Source: Nocardia pneumoniae NBRC 100136 (GTDB lineage Bacteria > Actinomycetota > Actinomycetes > Mycobacteriales > Mycobacteriaceae). Taken from it: DNA of 64,000 nt. Where the stretch lies: NCBI RefSeq assembly GCF_000308755.1, contig NZ_BAGF01000069.1:1-64000 (forward strand), written 5' to 3'. Every line of letters begins with the position of its first letter. The first letter of the stretch is position 1. The notes below the pieces were generated by a model, which saw only the letters and a program-made list of their open reading frames with translations, was not told the DNA's origin and made no database searches. The translations under genes and the position numbers were made by a program. Positions 8,082 through 15,810 of the stretch are shown piece by piece.

Positions 8082-8315
8082 CTATGGCCCGGGCGGGGCG
8101 ACTGTTTGGGTGCAGAACGGCTCGCAAGGCCCCTGCGTCGGAGTGACTTTGGCGGGCCCGGTGTCGAAATCGGTATTGCTGACCACGATCAGCACCAAGA
8201 CGGCTCCCAGCAGCACCAACGCCAGAGCCAGCATGGTCGGCCGCAGCCAACTCGACCGACGCTCCGTGACGACATGCCCCAGGGCACCCATCTCAATGGG
8301 ATCCAATTCACGCAT
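8082..8315 (-). CDS. Small single-helix membrane protein with C-terminal CxPFC motif (copy 2)
   Basis: 77 residues. The N-terminus is MRELDPIEMGALGHVVTERRSSW, one helix covers ~residues 26-47 (MLALALVLLGAVLVLIVVS), and the outer tail has NTDFDTGPAKVTPTQ and GPCEPFCTQ. The helix-exit (S-x-x-DF) and Cys motifs match the protein at 7609-7833, so this is a tandem duplication on the same strand, 248 bp apart. That intervening stretch (7834-8081) shows no gene I can support. Function unknown. Confidence 0.65.
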   Translation of the reverse strand: MRELDPIEMGALGHVVTERRSSWLRPTMLALALVLLGAVLVLIVVSNTDFDTGPAKVTPTQGPCEPFCTQTVAPPGP

Positions 8316-8425
8316 AACCGATAACCTCGCTGACTTGTTTCTCAGCGCATACCCGCGATTCGGCCGCGAAAACGACTCCGCCCGTGGCGACTATCGTCCC
8401 GCCCAGGAGAGGCGAAAGAGCATCA

Positions 8426-9058
8426 TCAACCGCGCGAGGCGCAAAGCAATCCGTCACCGACCGGAATCAGCACACAGGTGAGTTCGGGATTCTCCGCGAT
8501 CGCGCGGGTCGCGGCGCGGACCGCCTGGGTCGCCGGATCGCGCTGCGCCGGGTCGGGCACCCGGCCGCCCAGCAGTGCGTTGTGCAGCAGAATGGCCCCG
8601 CCGGTGCGCAGCAATCGCACCGCTTGGGCGACGTACTCCGGATGCTCCAGCGGCGCGGCATCGATGAAGACCAGATCGTAGGCGCCGTCGGCCAGCCGCG
8701 GCAGTACGTCGAGCGCACGCCCGTTGATCAGACGGGTGCGCGCGGGCGGGATGTCGGCGGCGCGGAACGCCTCCTTGGCCGCGCGCTGGTGCTCCGGCTC
8801 CGAATCGATGGTGGTCAGCGTGCCGTCCTCGCGCATGCCGTCGAGCAACCACAGCCCGCTGATGCCCGCGCCGGTGCCGACCTCGACCACTGCCCGCGCG
8901 CCGAGCAACTGCGCGTACATGCTCAGCAGCGCGCCCACCGAGGGCGGCACGGGCACGACGCCGAGTTCGGTGGCTCGCTCGCGCGCGCTGACGAGGATCT
9001 CGTCTTCCACGACGGATTCCTCCACGTAAGCGAGATTTCGCTCCAGATTCGATGCCAC
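8426..9058 (-). CDS. SAM-dependent O-methyltransferase (Rv1220c-like)
   Basis: 210 residues. It resembles the cation-dependent O-methyltransferase family 3 (catechol and caffeoyl-CoA OMT-like): VPVPPSVGALLSMYAQLLGARAVVEVGTGAGISGLWLL is motif I, TTIDSEPEHQRAA motif II, and YDLVFIDAAPLEHPEYV carries the metal and SAM-site Asp. A small-molecule or lipid hydroxyl is the probable acceptor, but none is indicated. It is divergent from sigE, the same arrangement as Rv1220c and sigE in M. tuberculosis (from memory). Confidence 0.85.
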   Translation of the reverse strand: MASNLERNLAYVEESVVEDEILVSARERATELGVVPVPPSVGALLSMYAQLLGARAVVEVGTGAGISGLWLLDGMREDGTLTTIDSEPEHQRAAKEAFRAADIPPARTRLINGRALDVLPRLADGAYDLVFIDAAPLEHPEYVAQAVRLLRTGGAILLHNALLGGRVPDPAQRDPATQAVRAATRAIAENPELTCVLIPVGDGLLCASRG

Positions 9059-9234
9059 GGGTATGAGGCTAACGCCGGGCGGGTGGTCTCGGCGTTCCGG
9101 ACAACACGCGCCGCCGCCAATTCCACGGCCATTTTTCTCAGGTGTCCCTCAGGATCTCCATAACCCGGCCATATCAGGACCAGAAAGAGTATGGGCAACG
9201 CAAGACCACCGACCGTGTATTAACACAGGATGCG

Positions 9235-9261
9235 GGAACAACGACATACAGCATGTCGGTT
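9235..9261 (+). promoter_or_regulatory. ECF-type promoter GGAAC-N19-GTT upstream of sigE
   Basis: GGGAAC at 9234-9239 and GGTTG at 9258-9262 match the GGAAC/GTT elements recognised by SigE/SigH-type ECF sigma factors. It lies about 80 bp upstream of the chosen sigE start, which implies autoregulation, and it rules out the earlier ATG at 9230 for this transcript. Confidence 0.6.
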
Positions 9262-9343
9262 GTATCCGTACGTGAAGGCCCGTGACCCGGCCCTGAGCGA
9301 GTCCCCGCCTGTGCGGTCCCTAGTAGGAGGTAGCCCCATCCAC

Positions 9344-10003
9344 ATGGTCGATGCGGCGCGTGAGTACGCCACCCTTCCCGAGCAGATTCCGCCTGTCGAA
9401 GCCGACACCGTCTCCGAGCCCGCCGAGCTCACCGGGACCGCCGCCTTCGATGCCACCGGTGACCGGTCCGCCATGCCGTCATGGGACGAACTGGTCCGCG
9501 AGCACGCCGACCGGGTCTATCGCCTGGCCTATCGCCTCTCCGGCGACGCCCAGGACGCGGAGGACCTCACTCAGGAGACGTTCATCCGGGTGTTCCGTTC
9601 GCTGTCCAGCTACCAACCGGGCACGTTCGAGGGCTGGCTGCACCGCATCACCACCAACCTGTTCCTGGACATGGTCCGCCGCCGCAACCGGATCAGGATG
9701 GAAGCGCTGCCCGAGGACTACGACCGGGTGCCCGCCGAGGGGCCCGGCCCCGAGCAGGCGTACCACGACGCCCGCCTCGACCCCGACCTGCAATCCGCCC
9801 TGGATTCGCTCGCGCCGGAGTTCCGCGCGGCCGTGGTCCTGTGTGACATCGAGGGCCTGTCCTACGAGGAGATCGGCGCTACGCTCGGCGTGAAACTGGG
9901 CACCGTGCGCAGTCGGATCCACCGTGGGCGGCAGGCGCTGCGCGACTACCTTGCGCATAATGGAAGTGAGCAGCGGTTCGCCGCTGATACGAACATAGGG
10001 TGA
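9344..10003 (+). CDS. sigE: ECF RNA polymerase sigma factor SigE
   Basis: 219 residues from ATG 9344, which follows AGGAGG at 9325-9330; a longer frame to ATG 9230 starts upstream of the putative promoter. Region 2 is WDELVREHADRVYRLAYRLSGDAQDAEDLTQETFIRVFRS with GWLHRITTNLFLDMVRRRNRIRMEALPEDYDRVPAEGP. Region 4 is FRAAVVLCDIEGLSYEEIGATLGVKLGTVRSRIHRGRQALRDYL. Both regions are close to mycobacterial SigE as I recall it. It directs envelope and heat stress genes and is normally held by the anti-sigma factor encoded next (rseA). Confidence 0.95.
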   Translation: MVDAAREYATLPEQIPPVEADTVSEPAELTGTAAFDATGDRSAMPSWDELVREHADRVYRLAYRLSGDAQDAEDLTQETFIRVFRSLSSYQPGTFEGWLHRITTNLFLDMVRRRNRIRMEALPEDYDRVPAEGPGPEQAYHDARLDPDLQSALDSLAPEFRAAVVLCDIEGLSYEEIGATLGVKLGTVRSRIHRGRQALRDYLAHNGSEQRFAADTNIG

Positions 10004-10060
10004 TTCGTCGGAAGCCGGCATCGCCCCACGGTCGATGTCGGTTGGAAGGGTGAGCACCGA

Positions 10061-10459
10061 ATGAGTGGCGACTTCAGTACGTCCGGTCGTCGTCCGCCTC
10101 GCTTTCGCCCCACCGAACACCTGGCGAGTGAGGCGATCGCGGCGTACGTGGACGGCGAGCTGCGGATGAACGCGTACCTGCGCGCCGCTCAGCACCTCTC
10201 GCTGTGCCCGGAGTGCGCGGCGGAAGTCGATGCCCAGCAACAGGCTCGCATCGCTTTGCGGCATGCGGGCAACGTCGCGATTCCCACCGGACTGCACGAC
10301 AGCTTGACCCGGATTCCGCTCGCGGAATTGCCCGGCGGCGCGTCCAGCGCGCGCACCCCCACGTCAGGAAGCGGCCAGACACCCCGCAACGACGCGGTTT
10401 TCGGTTTTCTGACCGATTCCTTCACCGCGACTCGGTGGACAACCTGGTGGCGCAAGTAG
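10061..10459 (+). CDS. rseA: Anti-sigma-E factor RseA (ZAS family)
   Basis: 132 residues. The zinc-associated anti-sigma signature H-x3-C-x2-C is at His45, Cys49 and Cys52 (HLSLCPEC), inside the helical domain that begins HLASEAIAAYVDGELRMNAYL. The rest is a Ser/Thr/Pro-rich linker and a short Trp-containing end. No transmembrane helix is seen, so it is a soluble redox-responsive anti-sigma factor, as described for mycobacterial RseA, which is also degraded after PknB phosphorylation. It lies 57 bp after sigE, and its stop TAG is part of the htrA -10 hexamer. Confidence 0.92.
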   Translation: MSGDFSTSGRRPPRFRPTEHLASEAIAAYVDGELRMNAYLRAAQHLSLCPECAAEVDAQQQARIALRHAGNVAIPTGLHDSLTRIPLAELPGGASSARTPTSGSGQTPRNDAVFGFLTDSFTATRWTTWWRK

Positions 10460-10462
10460 AGT
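10457..10462 (+). promoter_or_regulatory. Leaderless-type -10 (TAGAGT) for htrA, overlapping the rseA stop
   Basis: The TAG stop of rseA (10457-10459) forms the first three bases of TAGAGT, which ends 7 nt before the htrA GTG. htrA can therefore have its own promoter inside the operon. Confidence 0.55.
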
Positions 10463-10469
10463 TTTCCGA

Positions 10470-12005
10470 GTGACCACCGAATCGACGAATTCCGGATCGG
10501 CCGACACCTCGGATTCGGCGGCCAACCGCGGGAATCTCCGTCCACCGGACGCGCCCGTGCTCGGCCCGCGCCCGGTCTACCGGCCCCATGTCGACACGCA
10601 CACCGCGCGCGCCTTCCGCAGGCCGTCCGGCCTGTCCGGTTCGTTCGCCGAACCGCCCTCCGCCCGTACCGCGGGCGCGGCACAGAGTGGCCCGGAACCG
10701 CAGAACCGTCCGCCCGACGCCGTGCTGGCCGAGGCGTTCGGCCGCCCCGAGGGTTCCACCGAGCTGTTGCAGCGCGATCCCGATGCCGCCGGCGGTGCCG
10801 CCCCGGTCGCCGGTCCCGCCGATCCGTGGCGCGATCCCGACGCCGTCGCGCGGCTGGGCGCCCCCGCGGTGCCCACGCCCAAGCCGGAGGCCCTGCCCCA
10901 GGCCGAGAAGCTCAGCGCCCGCCAGGTGCTGTTCGGCGACCGTGTCGCCCCCAAGGCGCTGGCCCTGCTCGCGCTGGTCGCGCTGGTCATCGGCCTGCTC
11001 GGCGGGCTGGTCGGCAGGCTGACCGCGGAAACCGCCTCGACGCTCACCTCGCGCAAGGTCACCCTGGAGCAGACCGGCGACGGCGATCGCCCGCACGGGC
11101 TCATCGCACAGGTCGCCAACGCGGTGCTGCCCTCGGTCGTCTCCATCCGGGTGACCGTCGGCGACAACGGCGCCACCGGCTCCGGCGTGGTCATCGACGG
11201 CGGCGGCTACATCGTCACCAACAACCACGTCATCTCGATGGCCGCCCAGGACAAGAGCAACCGGGCCGCGATCCAGGTGCAGTTCTCCGACGGCACCCGG
11301 GTGCCCGCCCAGATCGTCGGCCGCGACCCGAAGACCGACCTGGCCGTGCTGAAGGTCGATGTGAAGAATCTCACCGTCGCCCAGCTCGGGAAGTCGGGCA
11401 ACGTTCAGGTCGGCGACGACGTGCTGGCCATCGGCTCGCCGCTCGGCCTGAGCAAGACGGTCACCTCCGGCATCGTCAGCGCCCTGCACCGGCCGGTGAA
11501 GCTGGAGGGCGAGGGCAGCGACACGAAGGCGGTCATCGACGCGGTGCAGACCGACGCGTCGATCAACCCCGGTAACTCCGGTGGCGCGCTCGTGGACATG
11601 GACGGCCGGGTCATCGGCATCAACACCGCCATCCGTAGCGAGACCGGCGGCTCGGTCGGCCTCGGCTTCGCCATCCCGGTGGACATGATGACCGAGGTCG
11701 CGCAGACCTTGATCCGTGACGGCGCCGTGCACCACCCGATCATCGGCCTGAGCGCGCGGACCAAGCAGGTGGCCAACGAGGTCATGAGCGGCGCGGCGGT
11801 GGCCGACGTCACGCCGGGCGGTCCAGCGGCGAAGGCCGGGATCGTGGAGGGTGACGTGATCGTCAAGGTCGGCGACCGCGAGGTCACCGGTCCGGACGAA
11901 CTGGTGGTCGCCGTGCAGTCGCACAGGATCGGGGAGACGGTGAACGTGCAGTTGATCCGGGATGGCAGGCAGGTGGACGTGCCTGTGACGCTGGAATCCG
12001 ACTGA
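10470..12005 (+). CDS. htrA: Membrane-anchored HtrA-like serine protease with PDZ domain
   Basis: 511 residues from GTG. A ~160-residue Pro/Ala-rich cytosolic N-terminus is followed by one helix at ~162-182 (ALALLALVALVIGLLGGLVG), placing the protease outside. The triad is visible: His253 (VTNNHVIS), Asp290 (PKTDLAVLK), Ser370 (NPGNSGGALV). A PDZ domain covers ~415-505 (GAAVADVTPGGPAAKAGIVEGDVIVKVGDREVTGPDEL). It is the PepD/HtrA type that sits after sigE-rseA in mycobacteria, where it degrades or refolds damaged envelope proteins and feeds back on the SigE response. Confidence 0.94.
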   Translation: MTTESTNSGSADTSDSAANRGNLRPPDAPVLGPRPVYRPHVDTHTARAFRRPSGLSGSFAEPPSARTAGAAQSGPEPQNRPPDAVLAEAFGRPEGSTELLQRDPDAAGGAAPVAGPADPWRDPDAVARLGAPAVPTPKPEALPQAEKLSARQVLFGDRVAPKALALLALVALVIGLLGGLVGRLTAETASTLTSRKVTLEQTGDGDRPHGLIAQVANAVLPSVVSIRVTVGDNGATGSGVVIDGGGYIVTNNHVISMAAQDKSNRAAIQVQFSDGTRVPAQIVGRDPKTDLAVLKVDVKNLTVAQLGKSGNVQVGDDVLAIGSPLGLSKTVTSGIVSALHRPVKLEGEGSDTKAVIDAVQTDASINPGNSGGALVDMDGRVIGINTAIRSETGGSVGLGFAIPVDMMTEVAQTLIRDGAVHHPIIGLSARTKQVANEVMSGAAVADVTPGGPAAKAGIVEGDVIVKVGDREVTGPDELVVAVQSHRIGETVNVQLIRDGRQVDVPVTLESD

Positions 12006-12026
12006 CCCGCCGACCGGATCGCCGGG

Positions 12027-12032
12027 TAGCCT
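12027..12032 (+). promoter_or_regulatory. Leaderless-type -10 (TAGCCT) for tatB
   Basis: TAGCCT ends 6 nt before the tatB GTG at 12039, and no ribosome-binding site is visible. Confidence 0.5.
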
Positions 12033-12038
12033 GATTAC

Positions 12039-12455
12039 GTGTTCAGCAACATCGGCTGGAGCGAGATGGTCATCCTGCTCGTCGCCGCCCTCGTGATTCT
12101 CGGACCGGAGCGTCTGCCCGGTGCCGTGCGCTGGACCACGCGCAGCCTACGGCAGGTGCGTGACTACGCCAGCGGCGCCACCTCGCAGCTGCGCCAGGAA
12201 CTCGGGCCCGAATTCGAGGATCTGCGCAAGCCGCTGGCCGACCTGAACGAATTGCGCGGCATGACTCCGCGCGCGATGGTGACCAAACATCTTCTCAATG
12301 GCGACGATTCGCTGTTCAAGGATTTCCACAGCGCATTGCCCGACCCGAAGGACCTGTACAGCACGAACAGCGGTATGCCGGACTATCCGATGCCGAAGTT
12401 GGATAAGCCGTTGGAGCGCAACGAACGTCCCCCGATCGACTCCGACGCCACCTGA
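12039..12455 (+). CDS. tatB: Sec-independent (Tat) translocase subunit TatB
   Basis: 138 residues. The short N-terminal helix (residues ~2-22, FSNIGWSEMVILLVAALVILGPERLPGAVR) has the Glu near residue 8 and the G-P hinge of TatA/B proteins. It is followed by the amphipathic helix WTTRSLRQVRDYASGATSQLRQELGPEFEDLRKPL, longer than in TatA, and an acidic/proline tail. TatB with TatC binds twin-arginine signal peptides at the membrane. Placement directly after sigE-rseA-htrA matches mycobacteria. A Tat-dependent client with an SRRDLF motif occurs in the same window (59553-60266). Confidence 0.93.
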   Translation: MFSNIGWSEMVILLVAALVILGPERLPGAVRWTTRSLRQVRDYASGATSQLRQELGPEFEDLRKPLADLNELRGMTPRAMVTKHLLNGDDSLFKDFHSALPDPKDLYSTNSGMPDYPMPKLDKPLERNERPPIDSDAT

Positions 12456-12463
12456 TCCGTCAA

Positions 12464-12503
12464 GAAGTCTAGACACCATGCGGTGTTCAGCTGTCTAGAC
12501 TTC
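12464..12503 (+). promoter_or_regulatory. Palindromic operator (two GTCTAGAC cores) over a leaderless promoter
   Basis: A perfect 12-bp inverted repeat, GAAGTCTAGACA (12464-12475) and TGTCTAGACTTC (12492-12503), is separated by 16 bp that contain a smaller ACACC-ATGC-GGTGT repeat. Each arm holds the self-complementary 8-mer GTCTAGAC, centres 26 bp apart. The right arm includes TAGACT (12496-12501), a -10 ending 6 nt before ATG 12508. A repressor bound here would block the promoter, so autoregulation by the HTH protein is likely. The hairpin could also terminate tatB transcription. Confidence 0.6.
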
Positions 12504-12507
12504 GCAC

Positions 12508-13365
12508 ATGTCGGCCGATGACGTGGCGCGCGTGTTCGCGATCGAGGACAAGGTCGAGCGACTGAAAGCGGCCACCGATGGGGTGGCGGCGGCCCAGCAG
12601 ACCATCAACGAACTGACCAGGATTCGGCGTGCCGTGATCCGCGAACTCCACGCCGAAGGCTGGACGTTCGCCAGAATCGGTGCGGCGGCGGGCCTTTCCC
12701 GTGCCCGCATCCATCAGGTGAGCACGCAGGGGCCCGCGCCGGAAGGACTGTTCTTCGGGCACGGTTCGCTCACCGTGCTCGTCCCGGAGGTGCGCGCAGG
12801 ACGAGTGATCGGCGCACCGGATCCGGCCGCGCCGCAACGGTTGGCCGAACTACTCCGCGAACTCGGCTTCACGGTGGCGGTCGAGCATTTCCTCCCCGGC
12901 CGCCCGGTCGATCTGCGCCGCGACGGACTGATCGTGCTCGGCGGCCCGGAACTATCCCCCAGCCTGCGCCAATTGGTCGCCGCCGACCCGCGGCTGCGCC
13001 GCGCCGTGGCCAGAGTGGGCGACACGCGCCGGGGAATCGAGGACCGGGCGGCCCGGCGGGTGTACCGGCCGGGCGGCCCGGAACCGCACGACATCGCCTA
13101 TCTGGCCAGGCTTCCGCGTCCCGACGGCCGCGGCACCGTACTGATGATCGACGGCATGCACCCGCCCGGCTCGCTCGGCGCGATCCGCCTGCTCGCCACC
13201 CGGCTGGCCACGCTGCACGAGCGAGCGAGCAACCACCTGTTCTCGGTATTGATCGCCTGCCGCTTCGACCGCGCCACCGGTGAACCACTCGAGGCCGAAC
13301 TGCTCACGCCCGTTTACCGCCACGACCCCGAAATCCGCTCCCACGCATCCGGTCTGCGCCGCTGA
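12508..13365 (+). CDS. Sigma-region-4-like HTH protein with uncharacterised C-terminal domain
   Basis: 285 residues. Residues 1-45 form a helical lead. Residues ~52-72 are a helix-turn-helix (GWTFARIGAAAGLSRARIHQ) like sigma-70 region 4. The rest is a globular domain with alternating hydrophobic strands: LTVLVPEVRAGRVIG, DGLIVLGGPELSP, HDIAYLARLPRPDGRGTVLMIDGMHPPGSLGAIRLLATRL, and FSVLIACRFDRATGEPLEAELLTPVYRHD. From memory this two-part architecture recurs in actinobacterial proteins of unknown function. The C-terminal half may sense a ligand. The operator at 12464-12503 overlaps its promoter. It is probably a regulator, with target unknown. Confidence 0.75.
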   Translation: MSADDVARVFAIEDKVERLKAATDGVAAAQQTINELTRIRRAVIRELHAEGWTFARIGAAAGLSRARIHQVSTQGPAPEGLFFGHGSLTVLVPEVRAGRVIGAPDPAAPQRLAELLRELGFTVAVEHFLPGRPVDLRRDGLIVLGGPELSPSLRQLVAADPRLRRAVARVGDTRRGIEDRAARRVYRPGGPEPHDIAYLARLPRPDGRGTVLMIDGMHPPGSLGAIRLLATRLATLHERASNHLFSVLIACRFDRATGEPLEAELLTPVYRHDPEIRSHASGLRR

Positions 13366-13958
13366 GCCACGGCATGTCCGGAGCAACGGCTAGGACTCCA
13401 GCGCAATCGGCCGGGTCGGCACCGAATTCCCCAGGGACGTCGCCGCGATACGGCGAGCAGGCCGAATATCTACTGCACGGTAGGTCATCCAGGAAGAGGA
13501 TGACGGCGGTTCACTGAGCCGCATGGCCTGCATCACGCCGTGTGCAGTTCGAGGGTCAGCCCCGTCTCAGAGGCCGGATTCGATTGCTCGCATCGGTTCA
13601 CATGCTCAGGGGAGCGTCGGATACGGTCGCACAACGGAATTCAGCAAACCGCCCGCCACACACGTGCGGATGCCACTACCCCCAGCGATCGCTGACGGGA
13701 CGGCGGAGACGAACGGTCTTCGACACTCCGGGCCGTCGCAAGAAGCCTGTTCATTCGCATCCGGCGGGCCCGTACCGCGCCGAACCGGGGTGTGGTGCTG
13801 GTCACCCGACCTGCCGATGTCACGCTCCACGCAGGCTGGCTAAAATAGCTGAAAGATAACGCGCGAGCCGCTCGACCCCGTGGTGCCTGCCGAGACCGAC
13901 GCGCCCTATCTCCAGCTCCGCCAAACGGACGTGCGAGACGTCCGGCAAGGAGGAAATA
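13366..13958. other. 593-bp intergenic region, no supported gene
   Basis: Short frames exist on both strands (for example 13523-13843 and 13606-13830), but their products are Arg/Ser/Pro-rich with no domain, no ribosome-binding site and no neighbour coupling. I see no RNA gene or strong terminator. The last ~40 bp carry CAAGGAGGAAATA, the ribosome-binding site of the next gene. Confidence 0.5.
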
Positions 13959-14426
13959 GTGAATCCGCTTCTGCTCATCGGTGCCGCCATCCTGGTGACG
14001 GGACTGCTCGTCCTGGTCGCCACCATGCTGCTGCGGCCGACGTCATCGCGCACCCACCTCTCCGTAGCCGAACTCCAAGCCCGGCTCGCGAAGGAGCAGG
14101 AGGACGCGTCACCCGCGCCGGAGAGCTCCGAGAACGCCGAAACGGTGTCCGGCGAAGACACCCGGTCGGAGGGCACGACGCGCCTGACCATGCCACCGGT
14201 CCGTCGCCAGCTCCCATACCCGATCGCGGATGCCGACGGCGCGACGAGAGAACCCGCGTCCGTGACGAACGACGACGGAACCACGAGCGAACCCGCGTCC
14301 ACGGTGACCGACGACGGCGCGACGAGCGAACCCGCGCCCATGCGGGCGGCCGACGACGTGGACCCGGTGCAGGCGCAACGCAGGGCTGCCGCGGCGGAGA
14401 TGCTGCGCCGCATCGCCTCCGCCTGA
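13959..14426 (+). CDS. Small N-anchored membrane protein with 13-residue repeats
   Basis: 155 residues from GTG, preceded by AAGGAGGAAATA. One helix covers residues ~3-25 (PLLLIGAAILVTGLLVLVATMLL). The rest is predicted soluble and disordered, rich in Glu, Asp, Ser, Thr and Pro. Near residues 93-131 are three in-frame repeats of 13 residues, DGATREPASVTND, DGTTSEPASTVTD and DGATSEPAPMRAA. The C-terminus is helical (AQRRAAAAEMLRRIAS). I recognise no family. The gene could be an envelope-facing or cytosolic spacer protein; orientation is unclear. Confidence 0.6.
   Translation: MNPLLLIGAAILVTGLLVLVATMLLRPTSSRTHLSVAELQARLAKEQEDASPAPESSENAETVSGEDTRSEGTTRLTMPPVRRQLPYPIADADGATREPASVTNDDGTTSEPASTVTDDGATSEPAPMRAADDVDPVQAQRRAAAAEMLRRIASA
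14235..14351 (+). repeat. 39-bp tandem repeat x3 inside the membrane-protein gene
   Basis: Units start at 14235, 14274 and 14313, each opening GACGGNNCNACGAG and keeping the reading frame. The 39-bp unit preserves coding length, so copy number could vary between strains without a frameshift. Confidence 0.7.
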
Positions 14427-14514
14427 CTAGGCTGGCGGTACGGCGGAAACTCGCCGTACCGTCTCGGGCCCGATGCGCTCCGGCCGGACCCGCTCGGGAG
14501 AGGATCGGTTCCTG

Positions 14515-15591
14515 GTGCGCGCGATACTCGGGCAATTGATCACTCTGCTGCGGCGCGAGCCCGTCGCGCTGGCTCGCGTTGTGGATGCCACGGGAGCAGG
14601 GCCGCGTGAGCCGGGCGCGGCGATGATCGTCGCCGCGTCGGGCGAGGTCCACGGTTCGCTGTCCGGCGGGTGCGTCGAGGCGGCGGTCGTCGCGGCGGCA
14701 CACGAGGTGCTGGCGGGCGGGCAGGCGGTGACCGACCGGTTCGGCTACGCCGAGGCCGACGGGTTCACGGTCGGGTTGAGCTGCGGCGGCGAGATCGAAG
14801 TGTTCGTCGAACCGGTCTCCGGCGACCGGCTGCCTCTGCTCTCGGCGCTGCGGCGGCGGATCGACGACGGCGCCCCGGTGGCCGTGGCCACCACGCTGGA
14901 CGCCACGCCGGAATGGAGACTTCTGCTGCCCGGGGACACCGCACCGTGGCACGGCGTGGATCGCGACGCGCGGGCACTGCTGGACGCGGGCCGCAGCGGC
15001 ATGGTCGGCGCCGACGAGTGCGCGCCGCACGGCTCGCCGCGCCCACGGACGTTCGTGCAGGTCTTCGCGGCCCCGGCGCGCATGATCCTGGCGGGCGCCA
15101 ACGACTTCGTCCGAGCGCTCAGCCGCACCGGCCGCCAGCTCGGCTATCGGGTCACCGTGGTGGACGCCCGGGAAACGTTCGCCACCGCCGCCCGTTTCCC
15201 TTCCGCTCACGAGGTGGTGGTGGACTGGCCGCACCGGTATCTGCGCGCCGAACAGCAGGCCGGGCGGATCGACCATCGCACGGTGGTCTGCGTGCTCACC
15301 CACGACGCCAAGTTCGACGTGCCTGCCCTTGCCACGGCGCTGGCCTTCCCGCGAGTCGGCTTCGTCGGCGCCCTCGGTTCGCGCCGGACCCATGCCGAGC
15401 GCAGCGCCAGGCTGCGGGACTCCGGAATCACCGAAGACCAGCTCGCCCGGCTGAAGAGTCCGGTCGGACTGGATCTGAACGCGCGGACGCCGGACGAGAC
15501 CGCCATCTCCATCGCCGCCCAGATTCTGGCCGAGCGCGGCGACGCGTCCGCCCGTCCGCTGGACCGCACCGACGGTCCCATCCACCGCTGA
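14515..15591 (+). CDS. XdhC/CoxI-family molybdoenzyme maturation protein
   Basis: 358 residues from GTG 14515, chosen because the family begins directly with the helix seen here (RAILGQLITLLRREPVALARVVDATG) and GGAGAGG lies upstream; an ATG at 14473 would add 14 residues. The N-terminal CoxI-type domain contains REPGAAMIVAASGEVHGSLSGGCVEAAVV and GLSCGGEIEVFVEP. The C-terminal Rossmann domain contains MILAGANDFVRALSRTGRQLGYRVTVVDARETFATAARFP, YVGALGSR-like FVGALGSRRTHAERSARL, and GLDLNARTPDETAISIAAQILAERGD. XdhC proteins bind molybdenum cofactor and help its sulfuration for xanthine-dehydrogenase-type enzymes. No such enzyme is in this window. Confidence 0.85.
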   Translation: MRAILGQLITLLRREPVALARVVDATGAGPREPGAAMIVAASGEVHGSLSGGCVEAAVVAAAHEVLAGGQAVTDRFGYAEADGFTVGLSCGGEIEVFVEPVSGDRLPLLSALRRRIDDGAPVAVATTLDATPEWRLLLPGDTAPWHGVDRDARALLDAGRSGMVGADECAPHGSPRPRTFVQVFAAPARMILAGANDFVRALSRTGRQLGYRVTVVDARETFATAARFPSAHEVVVDWPHRYLRAEQQAGRIDHRTVVCVLTHDAKFDVPALATALAFPRVGFVGALGSRRTHAERSARLRDSGITEDQLARLKSPVGLDLNARTPDETAISIAAQILAERGDASARPLDRTDGPIHR

Positions 15592-15810
15592 CGCGCTCGA
15601 AGTCTCTTCCCGCGAGGCGGATTGGATTCCGATTTGCCGGGAATACCCGCCACGTCAGCCGGTCGCGTGGCGCGCTTTCTCCCCCTTGCACGCCGTGCCC
15701 GTTCGGACCACACTTGATTTGCTGAAAGTTAGCTAGACCAGGTGACGGTGCGTTGCGCTTCGGCCCCGCCACGCTCTGCCAGGCCCGCCCCATCGAGAGG
15801 AGAATGCGCC

